A stretch of 64,000 nucleotides of DNA from Mya arenaria (taxonomy: Eukaryota; Mollusca; Bivalvia; Myida; Myidae), in the NCBI RefSeq assembly GCF_026914265.1, contig NC_069126.1, positions 40,272,421-40,336,420 on the forward strand, written 5' to 3'. The number at the start of each line of letters is the position of its first letter. Positions within the stretch are counted from its first letter, which is position 1. Below the pieces are notes generated by a model. The model worked only from the letters and a program-made list of their open reading frames with translations. It was not told the DNA's origin and ran no database searches. A program made the position numbers and the translations under genes. Of this stretch, positions 1-13,339 are shown in pieces.

Positions 1-993
1 TCAGTCATAAGCCTCAACAGTTAAGAAAATGTCATGGTCGAATCATCTTTGTCATCAAATGTATTAAGGAAACGGACTGCAGTCTTCAGAGACTAATTGT
101 GAATGTCAAGGACTGAATAAAGCAATATACTGGGACCTTACTTATTGTGTAAGACAACCGCCATTTGAGAAAGAAAATGAGGAAATAGGAGGAACATATT
201 ACCGCACTGCAGTATAGAATCAACCCTGTGTTACAACTTCCATGTGAGTTGCTGTCGGCATCAACATTGATACAGATGCCATTTTGGAAACTGTTAAAAA
301 AGTTATGCCATCTTAATTAAAGAAGAAGTGAAAAACAGTTCCTGTATAGGGTAGGTTAACCTAAACTAGATGCTTAAAAAGTTTGTCATGTTGCAGTGAT
401 AAATAAATTTGAAACTTACAAAAGAACCCTAAAGAAGAAGAATCATCTTTAATGATTACATCACCCGGCAAGGAGTATACATAAAAAGTGAAAACTGTTA
501 TACATGGACTCTGGACTTCCTGACAAAACCATAAATATGTCATATTTTGTAATGATTGGTATTGTTTCATTTTAAATTTTTAAACCATTATAAAACATTT
601 AGTGAAGTGGTGTTATAGATTTATGTGTGTTCAATTGTATAACTTATTTTTTTTTAAATATCTTTCAAATGTTTTTGTTTTGTAAGGTTTTGTTCTGTAA
701 ATCTGTTGTTTTAACTGACCTCGAAGTAAATAAGTTGTAACATGGATATTGTTTCTAATTAATGTCACAGATCTTGCCCAATGCAAACATATAGAGCTAT
801 AAAAAATGTGTTGTGACCTGTGCTAAGCACTCAATATTAAAAGGGAAATATTTTAGAACTTTAAGAATTATGTTTTGACTCAATTATTTTCCTGACTAAA
901 TATTTTTCCATATAAGTCAACAAATGTTAATGAATTTCCTACTATATCTGCTCTTAATTTTGGAATGATTTTGTATTTTTAGCTACTTTATTC

Positions 994-1162
994 CAGGGGT
1001 AAACCATGGATATATTTTGGTGGTATTCCTCGCAAAGTTTACGGCTGGTATTCCAGTGGTATTGTGGAGTACCAGCCTTAAACCTTAAGTGGAAAACCAC
1101 CAAAATTCACCGCTGATATACCACTGAAATTCCAGTGGTATACTGCCAAACTTTTTACTGGG
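994..1162. repeat. Hairpin-rich inverted repeat (CCAGTGGTAT motif)
   Basis: Several nested inverted arms are visible: TTTTGGTGGT against ACCACCAAAA, GGCTGGTATTCCA against a near match of TGGAGTACCAGCC, and an outer pair CAGGGGTAAA / TTTACTGGGG that is only approximate. This looks like a decayed foldback or MITE. Confidence 0.45.
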
Positions 1163-1164
1163 GA

Positions 1165-1530
1165 CCTCACCTGAACAATGTCTGAATATTTCTCTGAATA
1201 CTGTCTGAGAAACTTGTCTGAACAACCCTCTGAATATTGTCTTACCAGTCTGAATTATGTCTGGATTGTTCCATTTTCAGCCATTTTTCAGCAGCTCAGC
1301 CAATATTCAGAAATAAAAGTCTGAATAAAAGTCTGAAATTTAACTGAGCAGTGTTGTCAGACATAATTCAGAAACATATAACAACGCTGATTTTTTCTGA
1401 ATTAGTGTTACAGACTTTATTCAGCTTTTGCAATTTCAGGTTATCTGCACACATTTAGCAATGATTCAGATGGTATTCAGACAAATTTTCAGCAAAATTC
1501 AGCTAAATTCAGATGATATTGACAGACCAT
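1165..1530. repeat. CTGAAT/ATTCAG low-complexity field with strand switch
   Basis: The left half repeats CTGAAT/TCTGAA many times; the right half repeats the complement, ATTCAG/TTCAGA. The region as a whole can fold back on itself. It has no fixed period. Confidence 0.55.
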
Positions 1531-1895
1531 ACTTTTTCATGAGGGAAGTTTAAGAAACTAACAGCACAAAAACTGCATTGTTGAGAATGCAGTTGAATTT
1601 GATGTAATTGTCTTATGGCTTATAGAAATATTTATCAGTCTAATACCTTAAACCCTAAATTATGCCTACTTTATTACACTACGTCCTAGTTGGTTTGGTA
1701 ACCTGACAACATACATAGAATCTTTAACTGAAATAAAAAAGAGTTTATCCAATATTAGATTAACAGGTATGGTTTTTACATTATCTGTTTGTGATTATTG
1801 ATTTGTTTAGCTTGCCTGAGCACAAAGTGCTGAAGGTGAGCTTTTGTGATCACTCTATGTCCGTCATCCGTGCATCACCAAGTAATATATGTCAG

Positions 1896-2157
1896 TCATG
1901 GTTTTCTGACCATGGTTCAACCTTGGTTGACCATTCTTTTCTGACCACGATTCAACCTAGGATGACAATGGTTTATAGACCATGGTTCAACTGTGGTTGA
2001 CCATGGTTTATATACCATGGTTCAACTTGGGTTGACCATGGTCTGTCAAAACCATGGTTGTAGACTGTGGTCCATTTGTTATTTTGTTAAACCATGTCAT
2101 AACCATGGTTTAACCATGGTTAAATAACCATGGATGAACATGGTGAACCATGGTCAC
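1896..2157. repeat. Degenerate CCATGGTT repeat field
   Basis: About a dozen copies of ACCATGGTT or its relatives, spaced roughly 20-30 bp apart and joined by TCAAC/GTTGA linkers. CCATGG is self-complementary, so the field is full of small hairpins. An open frame across part of it is a by-product. Confidence 0.6.
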
Positions 2158-5100
2158 ATTTCGCAGGGGTGAAGTGAAGGTTTTTTCCCTCAGGCTACCA
2201 AAGTGAGGTCATGTCCAGAGTAGTGTTAATTAATTTTATATGAGTAAAATTCAATTAAATTTTAATTGATAAGGAAGTCATTAAATTTTGCCTGGTGTGA
2301 AAATGACATATATGGTTGTGACCATATAAACTAGTTAAAGCCCCCCCCCCCCCCAGTACAATCTTGTTCCAGTGAAACAGTTACAGGGTGGCTTGATTTT
2401 GATGTTTGTGTAAATGTCTGTTTAGGCGACTTTAAATTAATTGCTAGACTTTCGCCCCATCTTTTTTACCACTGCCCCTTAAAATTTATTGACTGAAATA
2501 AAATTATGTGGAACTGGGGTCTGTATTTGCCTAAAGGTCAGGGAACGGGTTTATTCATGCTGACAGTGACAGTGTGTTAGGATCATGTTTCCGACTTGTC
2601 TAAAACATAATGCATAGAGTCCCTAAATATGCAATAAGAAAGAGCATGAACATAGATTCAACACTGGAACAGTCATCTAGGAAAAACCAAAAATAAAATG
2701 TCCCCCCAATTTGAGAACCAATTTGGATGATAATCTAGCAATTAATATATATTGGTCTTATTGTGTTTGTACATTTATGCCTGACATCTCGTACCTCTAA
2801 ACAGGGATAAGAATTTAATTTTAGACAACTTTGCTTGTCCCTGTAGTTTTCATTGTATTATTTGTATCATAACATTCTTTTTAAAATGTCACAGTGCTTT
2901 TTATTAATACATGAGACAAACAATCCATGTTTTTCCATTTCAACTGTCACAATTAGAATAAAAAACTCAAATATTACTGCTTGTCAAAACGATAGAAATA
3001 TTTCAGACTCAAATTCCACAGCAAACGTGCCATTTGTCTTGTAGAGTAAAAAAATGGTCCTGTCTCATTATTAAATGTGTCGCCTCACGTATTATTAATT
3101 GACACTTGCGGGCATTTTCAGAATTCTTCAAGTAACTTTGTTACCAGCTGAATAAGGGATGTAGCTTATTCTGTATAATGAGTATTTCTCTTATTTCTTA
3201 GTATGTTTAAAATGCCCTCACATGATTGTTGGACACTGCTGGGCATAATTACTGTTTTTACCAGAAAAAATATGCGTCATAATAAAATATAAAAGCCTGT
3301 TATGTCAAAAAAATGTGAGCAAATCATTATGGTATGAAGTTGGTGACAGTTGTTAAGTTAAAAACGACACAATGATGAGTGAGATTTGAATTGTATCTTG
3401 ATTTTGTTTATGTTGTGACGGAGATGATGCAATGTTTGTGCCCAATGTTGACCTAAGATGATACTGGACCCTAGAGCAAATACTTGAATGAACATTAACA
3501 TAGCTTGAGGAGGGGAAGAGAGATAAATGCTATCCTGAGACCACTGGCGACTTTGTGGCTCACTTGGAAACTTGTTTGAAATCCTCGTGAATAGAATGAT
3601 GTATCTAAGAGCACTAGTAACTTGACCATATTATGATATATATACACACATTGTTATGTAGAAGATTCTATTTTACTGATCATTGTATGTATCATACCTT
3701 TGTGGAAGTAAATGTTCCATTGTTTTACTCCCCCTCCCCCTTCCCCCCTCCCTTTTTTGGTACAGGTTATTGAAAGGCTTTTTACAGAGTACTTGTGCTA
3801 TAAGAGGCTCAGGTGCGCAGAAACTCAAATTTGGAGGGGAGGTGGGTGGGTGTGGTAAAACTCTTGTACTATAACAGGAGAGTGGCAACATACCCCAGTA
3901 CATGAATATTACAAACTGGCTGACCAGGATCTTTGTGACCAGCAACATTTCATAGTTCAGTCAAATAATAACCTGACTCTACATTTCCAGATGTAAAAGT
4001 TCAGGGAGCTCAGGGGTTGTATCCAATATTTAACTTAAGTTAATCTTATGGTCATAATTCACTATAATATTGGACAGTTATTGATAATAGCTACATTGTT
4101 CTAAGATCAACTTAAGATAAATATTGAAAACCAGCCCTGTCTATTATCAGTGTTTAAACCTAAATTTTAATAGATGTGGTCATAATATATGGTTTCATAA
4201 GGATAAGACATTTTCAATGCAGTATGATTAAAAAAATTACAAAATAAAGCAAATTATCGCATTGAATAATCACTTAACCAAGTTTTCCTAGGCCTTTTGA
4301 TATGTTTTACTCAATTAAATATCTTTTGTGAGACAAATGTTCTCAATAATAAGTGGTGTACACTTTCCTTTACAGCTGTTTTACAATTGAACTATCTTTA
4401 AAATGATCTCCAATATTCACAAAATTTAAATGCATTGCAATTGTTGAAAGAGTATTTAAACTATGTGTTTATGGCGACTTGCAAGTTCGCATGACTATAA
4501 ATATTCTACTTAAATTTTTATGACGACAATTTACCCACTCAGAGTACTAAGGTTAAAGTTTCAGATTTGAAAGAATTGTATTTTTAAGACCAGCATTTAA
4601 AATATTTAGGGGTATAGAAAAACAGCGGAAATGATTATATTTGATTTCCTGCCGATCTTGACATGAATAACCCCTTTCTTCAACTGTTATCAGAGCATTG
4701 CCACATTTTCAACATTTGAAAAAAATATGACATTCAATTAAGGTCATTAGCAATTTATTGAAATTCAAGGTTTTATCAAACAGAAAAAGGGTTTAAGAAC
4801 AAAATAAAGAGTTGAAAATTGAATATTGAAAATAATAATTGAATGGAAATTTACTCAATTTTCATCACGAAAGTACAGAAATATCCTGTATGATTGTTTG
4901 CACCTGTGGTATTTTCGTTGTTAAAAGTGCAGATATCATAAGAAGTAAAAGCCGTTTTAAAAAAACCTTTGGTAGTTTAGGTCACAACTTGTATTAACTC
5001 TTTGAAATACAATCAGGATCAAACACCTTAAAAGACAAAAAGAAATATCAGTGGCTCTTCATGTTCTCAGAAATACCAGTGGCCTTCATGTTGTAAGGCT

Positions 5101-5178
5101 ACATTTTGTCTTGATATATTCTGTTAAATAAAATAGAAAACCTTAGCAAACATGGCACGATTATCTGGGTGATTTCAG

Positions 5179-5454
5179 TTCCACCCAAGCTCATATCTAG
5201 CTCACCACAGTCTTTCCATCAACCTTTGGGCTCATCCGCCCGTATATACTGCAAAGCGGGCGGCAACCCCCCACCCCGCGCCTGGTGGACAAAGGATGAT
5301 CACCCTATCCAGCTCTCATCCCGAGTCACGCTCGAGAAAGGGGGCAGCGAAATCATCATTACAGATTTACAGAAACGGGACGGGGGAATATATAAGTGTA
5401 CCTTCAATAACACTGTCGGACTTATTGCGCAATCCATACATCTCATAGTTGAAG
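5179..5454 (+). CDS. IGSF9: Turtle/IGSF9 exon: Ig domain 2
   Basis: Phase 1-1 exon encoding a whole C2-type Ig domain. It has the first cysteine in IYCKAGG, the core tryptophan in AWWTKDD, and the second cysteine in GGIYKC after the DLQKRD turn. Acceptor TTTCAG at 5173-5178, donor at 5455. It is GC-richer than the surrounding intron, as expected of conserved coding sequence. It is the first recognisable exon in the window and must be preceded by a phase-1 exon upstream. Confidence 0.92.
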
Positions 5455-8400
5455 GTATCACTAGTGTGCCAGTGATATGTGTTGTTATGGTATTATGTGT
5501 TGTATAAATTATGATGTATTAGGGTTAGAATTGAGCTATATTATGCTTTTTTTGCGAGTGGTTTTAGTGCTTACTCCCAAAATGACAAAACAAACTCGCT
5601 AAAAAATTTGTGATATATATATATGATGACATTAGTTATTCTTAATATACTTAGGCTGCAGCTTTATTTTAATGCATGCATTTATTAAGTAGATAAATGT
5701 TCTAATGTTGTTTTTTTGTCAGACCCTGTGTATCATAATAAACCACTATCATTGTACCAAAGACAGTTAACAGCTTGATATCATTGACTTTAATACTAAT
5801 AGTTTATCAAGCATTTTTGCAGATAACACAAAATGATTACAGTCATCGAACAATGTTGTCTACAAATTATGTTATCATTAATTAAGTACATATCAATTAA
5901 TGTTCATTTGTGAAAAATGGTCCTAAATTTAACCTCCAATATGTAGATTGTCGTGAAAAACCCCAATGCACACATGATCTGGAGACTGAAGTGCTCCAAT
6001 CAGCCAATGACAAAGCTGAACCATTACGTCATGTCCATTACCAGTGCACTCACACCTGTGACCAGTGTGCACACCTTTTACAATTGCTCTACTTTAGAGC
6101 TGAAAAGATATATATCCACTCCCAGAATTTTTTTAGCTTAGGCAGTATCCATATTAAAATATCTTATATCACATTATTTAAATTTCACTCGCATTTTGCG
6201 TGTACAGTCTGAAATTGAGCCTGTGTATGCTCTTTTTAGTGTTGAAGTCCTTCGGTAATCTTCCAGATTTAACCAGTTAAAGGCAAATGAAATTCATAAA
6301 TTCGATCTGCCCTCCCAACCTAACATGAATAAAAGATGGTTTGTGACTGTAAGCTGCAATGCGCAAGAGCTCTAATCCAACCATCCATATTTATTGAATT
6401 ATCTCCCTTTTACCATATTTTTATTCTGGGAGCATTTCTCAATAAGTCTTTGTGGTATTTCTTTAACTGGGCTAGTGAGGGATTATTGTAAGTAGCACGA
6501 TGACTTTGCATTAGATGATAGTGACTGGTTTAGCTGAAGTAAGGCAGAATGCTGGATAGTGGGGCATTAGGCTTGCTTGCTTAATGAGCGATACATAATT
6601 CAGGTCTAATTCGATTAAGAAGCAGAGGAGACAGTATAATGTGATAGGGACACATTATGAAGCTGATAGGAAAAAAAACAAACATCAATCAACAGTTTTT
6701 GGCCTATTTCTTAAAACTACTGAGCAAAGATGTAGCAAGTTGTCTATAAATATTTGAAGATGAATGTTACCATTTTTAGCTGCAAGATTTAAATGCCATT
6801 TTTGTAAGACAATAAATCATATTTCTGGCCTTTCTCATATATTGTCTTGAAAAGTGCCATTCAGTTCTAAAGAGTGCGTAAATGTCCATCCAGACCATTC
6901 ACTTATGCCAGTGCAAGACTGTCCTTAACCCCTTATAATGTCTGAGGAGTGGTCATGATTAGTAGTTTTAGATGAAAACTGTAGGAACTGGATGCAATAA
7001 TGTTACAAACTTATAATTATCATGTCAGCTCCTTCACAAAATATATATATTTACTCTGATAATGTCGTCACTATTCATTTAGCAATTGTTCTAAGCGGTG
7101 CAGAAAGGTTTATAATTGTGTTTATGTAATAAAAATAAATTTCTGCGAGGAATTAAGCTGTATTTTCCATGTAATGTGGCAGGCCAAAATCATATTATGT
7201 AGTATATCACATGAAACTTACATAAAAATTTCATTTATTGTTAATCCGTTAAGTCGTTTTGGTCCTTGTAATATTATAGGGATAGGCTAGAATACACTAT
7301 TAAGCAAGTTAATCACCTTCATTAAAGTAAAAAATGAAAGAATGCATAAACAATGTATTTAGCATGAATGTACTGTTGGTCCGTAAAGTAATCATCCAAC
7401 AAATAATATATCATAACTTTTATGTAAATTTGGGTTTAAAACATTATTGAATTTAATGAAGGTTATTGAAAAGTTTCAATTACAAAATGATGATTAAACT
7501 AATTCAATCCTTGTCTCTCAAATTACCAATGAATATTAAACACATCTCTCCACCTACATAGGTTTTATTCTTCATTTTAATATTTTAAAGTAAAAGGACC
7601 TGTTTTACCACAATATCCAATGTTGGAAAGTGAACTACATGTACCTTTAAAGGAGTGTTTACCTTTCCAATTTCCAGGTCAAGCATATATCATTGGTCAC
7701 CCTAGCAACAAGACAGCAGTCCTGGGCCAGCGGATCCAGTTCAAATGTGAGGCGCGGGGATACCCTACGAATATTACATACAGATGGTTCGTTGAAGGGA
7801 ATTTATATATATGATTACTTCTCAATATTTTGGAGAATAACAGCAAACATCTTTGGCTAAAACATGTATTGAGTTATGTCCCTTTGTCAACTGGAGAATA
7901 ATGACACTACCTGTTAGACAATGTAACAGGTAAAGGAACCACTAATACCAAAGTTTCGTAACAACACTTGAGTGGGAACTCAATCAGTGACCTCCCATAA
8001 CAGTTACAAAATGTTCTACTACTGAGTGGTCATTTTGAATGGTTATCAAAATGAAATCATTCCATACCTCATGCATTTTATCATTTCAGGGTGCACAAAA
8101 ATCTTGGCTACCACAAAAACTAACAATTTTCTATAACCATTGTCATGTTTTACTCCCTTTCAGGTACAAGGATGAACGTAATGTGAACATGTTGCAGGGT
8201 TTTGGGTCCCGGCTGCTGGTACAGACGGATGGCTCCCTCGTCATCACGACTGTTGAGAAGGAGGACATGGGCTGGTACCAGTGTCGACCCACCAATGGTA
8301 TTGGACAGGATCCGGAGGCCGTCGCTTTTCTTAATGTTACATGTAAGAATAAATTGAGTGTTCGACATGAGTTATATATAAGTAACCTGGTACCACCAGT

Positions 8401-11400
8401 GCATATCTTATAATGGATTCAGGCAAAATTCAGAGGCTGTTAATTCTGAATGGATCGGGTAAGTATGAGATATGTCTATAACATGCCAAGTACCCGCAAG
8501 CCCTCATTTTTCTAAGTGAATATACCATGTATGTACCAGTGTCTGTTTTTTTCATACTGGCCTAAAATAAAATTTTACAAGTATGTTAGCATTAGTTACC
8601 TTATCGTGAGATGATCATGTCAAATCAAGGCGCCATTGCATATAGTTCAGCTTCTCTTCAATTACAGACCAGCCAGAGGTGTTGATAGACCAGATGCCTC
8701 GCAGCGTGATATGGGCCCTTGGCTTCAAGGAGAGGCTTGACTGTCCAGTCGATGCTAATCCTCTTGTGCACGAGACAGTTTGGACAAGAAATGGAATCGT
8801 TATAAACCACCAATCAAATCTGCGCCTTTCCCTTCTGAGAAATGGCAGCCTCCTTGTGGATCCAGTTATGATGTCATATTCCGGGAATTATCGATGTACG
8901 GCGATCAGTACAATCGGGACGGGCGATTCTCAGATTGTTCAAGTAGAAGTCCGAGGTAAGATATGTTAGACTGGTTTTTCATTTTCATGCAGATTTTTGG
9001 TTATTGTTAAATATGGCATGTTAGTGAATTTTCTTAGTAATAAGACTTTTGGTTGCTATTTTTTTCCCGTGAGATGGGTTTTGTTGGAGTGAATTAATTT
9101 GCACAAGTTATGGAAACTTTGCGAAGCATGTTAGAAATTAGTGGAAATTATTTTTCCGGCTGAAAGTGTGTGAAAAGTTTAGATGCATTAATAATTGAGT
9201 TTTTGTTTGCTGTGGGCCCTACCATCATCATCATATTGGCACAAGGACTTATAAACCAACCCTCAGAGCCCCGTTGAATGTTTGGGCGTCGTGTACTCTT
9301 TCAGACCCTCCAAGGTTTACAGTTCGCCCAGACTCCCAGTACATTCTACAGCTCGACCAATCAGTGACTCTCCCCTGTGTTGTTATGGGAACACCTCTAC
9401 CAACAATCTCATGGAGAAGGGTATGGAAGTTTATTTAACAAACTATTACATTTAATTAAAGTTGAATTAGTTGGAACAAATTTGATACAAGAATAATTTA
9501 GTTTAAAGCAATTTTATTTTATATATTATATGAAATTTTCACAGATTTTACATTTAAGATTTAAACCTACATGTATATTTTGAAATGGATGGAAACAAAA
9601 GCATACACTAACAGTGCTTTTCTCCAAGGATGACTGCCCTGGCGGCATGTACACAATTTTAATGTTCATAAAGATACTGAATAAGCCAATTTTTGCAATG
9701 CATGTCAGTGTAAACTAATGAAAATTATATGATTTGTGACTGACCTCCATAAAAGGAAAAAATGTACCATTTATCTCTCATTTATACCATAACAGGTTTT
9801 GGGAAGTATACTTCTTGGAGGTCGAATTCAACAAAATGGAGGAAACCTGACCATCAATGCTCTAGAAAAGTCTGACCATGGTGTTTACGAATGTGAGGCT
9901 AGAAACGAGGTCCGCACCATCGTCACAAGCACGGAGATCGTCATCCAGAGTATGTCACCATGGCAACATCATATACACCACTTTCCTCTCCGTCTTCTAT
10001 CTTATTCATTAAACATGTGCTTAGATATTTCAGTTAAAGTAGATATGTTCCGTATACTTCTTAGTAATAACGCTGTGGTAATAGTTTTGGTAGAGTCGTC
10101 CTTTCCTTTCCAAGTAAATTATTCTATATAGTAATGATCACAAACGTCAGGATTAGTTATGGTGTGCTCTTCTTCATCTTTTTTATATGTGAGCTTAAAA
10201 CGTTTATGCGAAAAGGCTGGTGTATATATATATTCTTCATTTCCTTTAGATAGAAGACAGTGGTTCTTAAGTTTAGGAATAGTCCTGAAATCAGGATTTA
10301 GAGTTTTCAACTTCAGACTATTGTACAACTGTGAAGTTTGTTTTAGCTCAGACATTTGCATAATGAAGGAAGTTTGTTGAAATGAAAACAGATGACTTGG
10401 TAAACAATTTTAAAAGGGGTCTAAGCCCCTTTACACTTTGAACATGAATCCCTCCTAGTCATATTCTTCAGGATTGACAATTATCTGCTGTTAAAACATG
10501 AATCCCTCCTAGTCATACTCTTCAGGATTGACAATTATCAGCTGTTAAAACATGAATCCCTCCTGGTCAAATTCTTCAGGATTGACAATTATCAGCTGTT
10601 TAAACATGAATCCCTCCTAGTCATATTCTTCAGGATTGACAATTATCTGCTGTTAAAACATGAATCCCTTCTAGTCAAATTCTTCAGGATTGACAATTAT
10701 CAGCTGTTAAAACATGAATCCCTCCAAGTCATATTCTTCAGGATTGACAATTATCAGCTGTTAAAACATGAATCCCTCCTAGTCATACTCTTCAGGATTG
10801 ACAATTATCTGCCGTTAAAACATGAATCCCTTCTAGTCATATTCTTCAGGATTGACAATTATCTGCAGTTAAAACATGAATCCCTTCTAGTCAAATTCTT
10901 CAGGATTGACAATTATCAGCTGTAAGAACATGACTCCATCCTAGTCATAGTCTTCAGGATTGACAATTATCAGCTGTAAGAACATGAATCCATCCTAGTC
11001 ATATTCTTCAGGATTGACAATTATCAGCTGTTAGAACTAATGTAGAAGAGCACAATATATAAACATAAGAAAGTCAAGTATATAATTACACACAAAACAA
11101 AGAATAGTCAAGGCTAAACAAGATTGGTTTTATTGCTATTCTAGCAGTGTTAGTTGTTTAGATTAATAAGTATGTGTACATCTTCGGTTGCATTGTTTAA
11201 TAATCTTCAGTGGTCTAACCATCTGAAGTCTAACCATCCGAACAGATAGTAGAAATAAAGAAATAAAGAAAAATAATGATAACATGGACTAATTGTATAG
11301 TGTTAGCATAGATGTTTCTACAGTTGCAGAATTTCAATTCAGTCACTTAGTGCTTTTTGCATGATGTTGATTAGCTTCTTCTGTTATGATCTGTGGTTTG

Positions 11401-13291
11401 ATGTTTTTGGAAAGCATTTATTATTTAAGGATTAGAACTAGCTTACTAATTAACACTGAAGTATGGATGCATTTAGCTTGTTGTTAAATATTATATTAAC
11501 AGAAGTAATTTGTAAACAAATATAAAAGTAAATTTATCGGTTCATTATAAGTTTGCAGAAAAGTGGGGTTAGAAAAAAATGTTTGTTACTTAATTATACA
11601 AACAAGTTGCATGATTTCCATCAGATATAGAAATGTATCGAAGAATTTAAACAAAGTTATTTAAATAATTAAAAATTCTAAAAGTGAATGAATGGTAAAC
11701 TACTTCTTATTGGTATATTTCACTGTAACACGTTGAAAAGATTATCTCGTGTTGTGAAGATTAAAAACTTGTTCTAAAGCTATGTAGATCTATAATATAA
11801 AATGTTATCATTATAACTTTGAATTTGTACACTTGTCTGGTGATTTTATAAAATGTCATCGGAAACAAAAAATTAATACATCATGTATATGTTACTACAG
11901 CTACGAGCCCCAAGGGACCGGGTACATGTTCAAGTTGTGCTCTACATTGTAATTTCATCTATATACCATATTATCCATGTGTTCGTCCTTATCTTGTGTC
12001 TGGTTCTCCATTTGTCTCTGTTTTCCAGCATGTGGTTAGACGTGTTCTCAATTCTTTTATTTTGATTTTTTCCTTGTTTTTAGAATCATCCTAAAAGTAT
12101 GATCACTTTAGAATGTTAGTCATGATTATTATGTTATTATCTTTTCATAGAATATCTGCACATGTATATTAAATTCAATTACTTAGCTCATTTGGGTTTT
12201 TTGGTAAAAAAAAGGTTGAGCTAATTTGTTTCTTTGGCGTCTTTGTCATGCAAAAGCTTTATCATTTGGCATAGCTCAAAACGGTTCAAGATGTTCAAAT
12301 GAAACTTGGTATACATGTTACCGGACACAATATGCACATGTACAGCAGGGCCAGTAACTCTGCTAAATTGTTACTATGAAACCTCATCAGTCAACTCTTT
12401 GAGCATGGGCGCTGAATATGATGCCCATAAATTCTTTTAAGAATTGGATTAATATTTCTTGAGTTATGTCCCTTGCTGTAAATCAACTTCAGACGAGAGT
12501 TGTTGCTCGCTCCACGCAGGGCTCTTGTTTTTTATTTGATGCACATTTGAGATTTTGTATGGAATTGCATGTTTAGTCTTTTTTTAAAATATTCAAACAA
12601 AATTATGAAAACACCTTATAATCATTAATGTGATGAAACAACACTTCTTTGGCAAACTTTTAGAAATTGTACATAAATGCAGAATTATATATTTTTCCGT
12701 ATCCTATGTTAATTTTTTCCTCATTTTCAGTGTTGTCTTCTTAGGTTTCTTCTCGACTTTTCTAAATTAAATATGCCTTTTTGTTGAACAAAAATTAAAA
12801 ATTATAATAAACAATAATATTATGACTTTCTATCTGTTTAGTTCTGGTGTGTTATATTTATTAATATCTAAGTTTTCTTACCATTAATTTATATATTTTA
12901 CTTTTACTGGTCAGTGTTATAAATGTATTCATCAATTTATCATGGCACTGTCCTATCCAAGAGCTTATGATACTGAATTAGTTATACCAATGCACTTCAT
13001 ATTTAAATCTGTTCTAATCATAAAAAGCCATCATTCATTCAGCATAAATATGATGTACATGTAAGTCAAAGATGTCATTTGCTCTTTGATGGACACAGAG
13101 TCCTAAACATGCACAAGCCATGTGATGTTGGAAGTAATATCCATGATCTGCTTATGTTACAGACACCACACCCCATGCTCCATACAACATCTCTGTGGAA
13201 ACACAGCTGTTCGCAGCTACGGTGCGATGGATTCCAGCTTATAGTAGCTCCTTGCAGTACTTCAAAATATGGTAAGTATCCCGTTCAATGT

Positions 13292-13339
<48 letters not shown>

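Larger units (their letters stand above)
1..5178. other. Upstream intron or 5' flank of the Turtle gene, no gene seen
   Basis: AT-rich DNA with only short chance reading frames. It holds the hairpin-rich repeat, CTGAAT and CCATGG repeat fields described separately, a 14-C run at 2341-2354, and pyrimidine-rich sequence near 3730-3760. I found no Ig1 or signal-peptide exon. Since the first exon enters in phase 1, this is most likely an intron. Confidence 0.5.

Noticed and set aside
3673..3948. Overlapping frames on both strands near 3.7 kb
   Set aside because: Composition follows a pyrimidine/purine-rich stretch; no splice-supported exon or Ig features.
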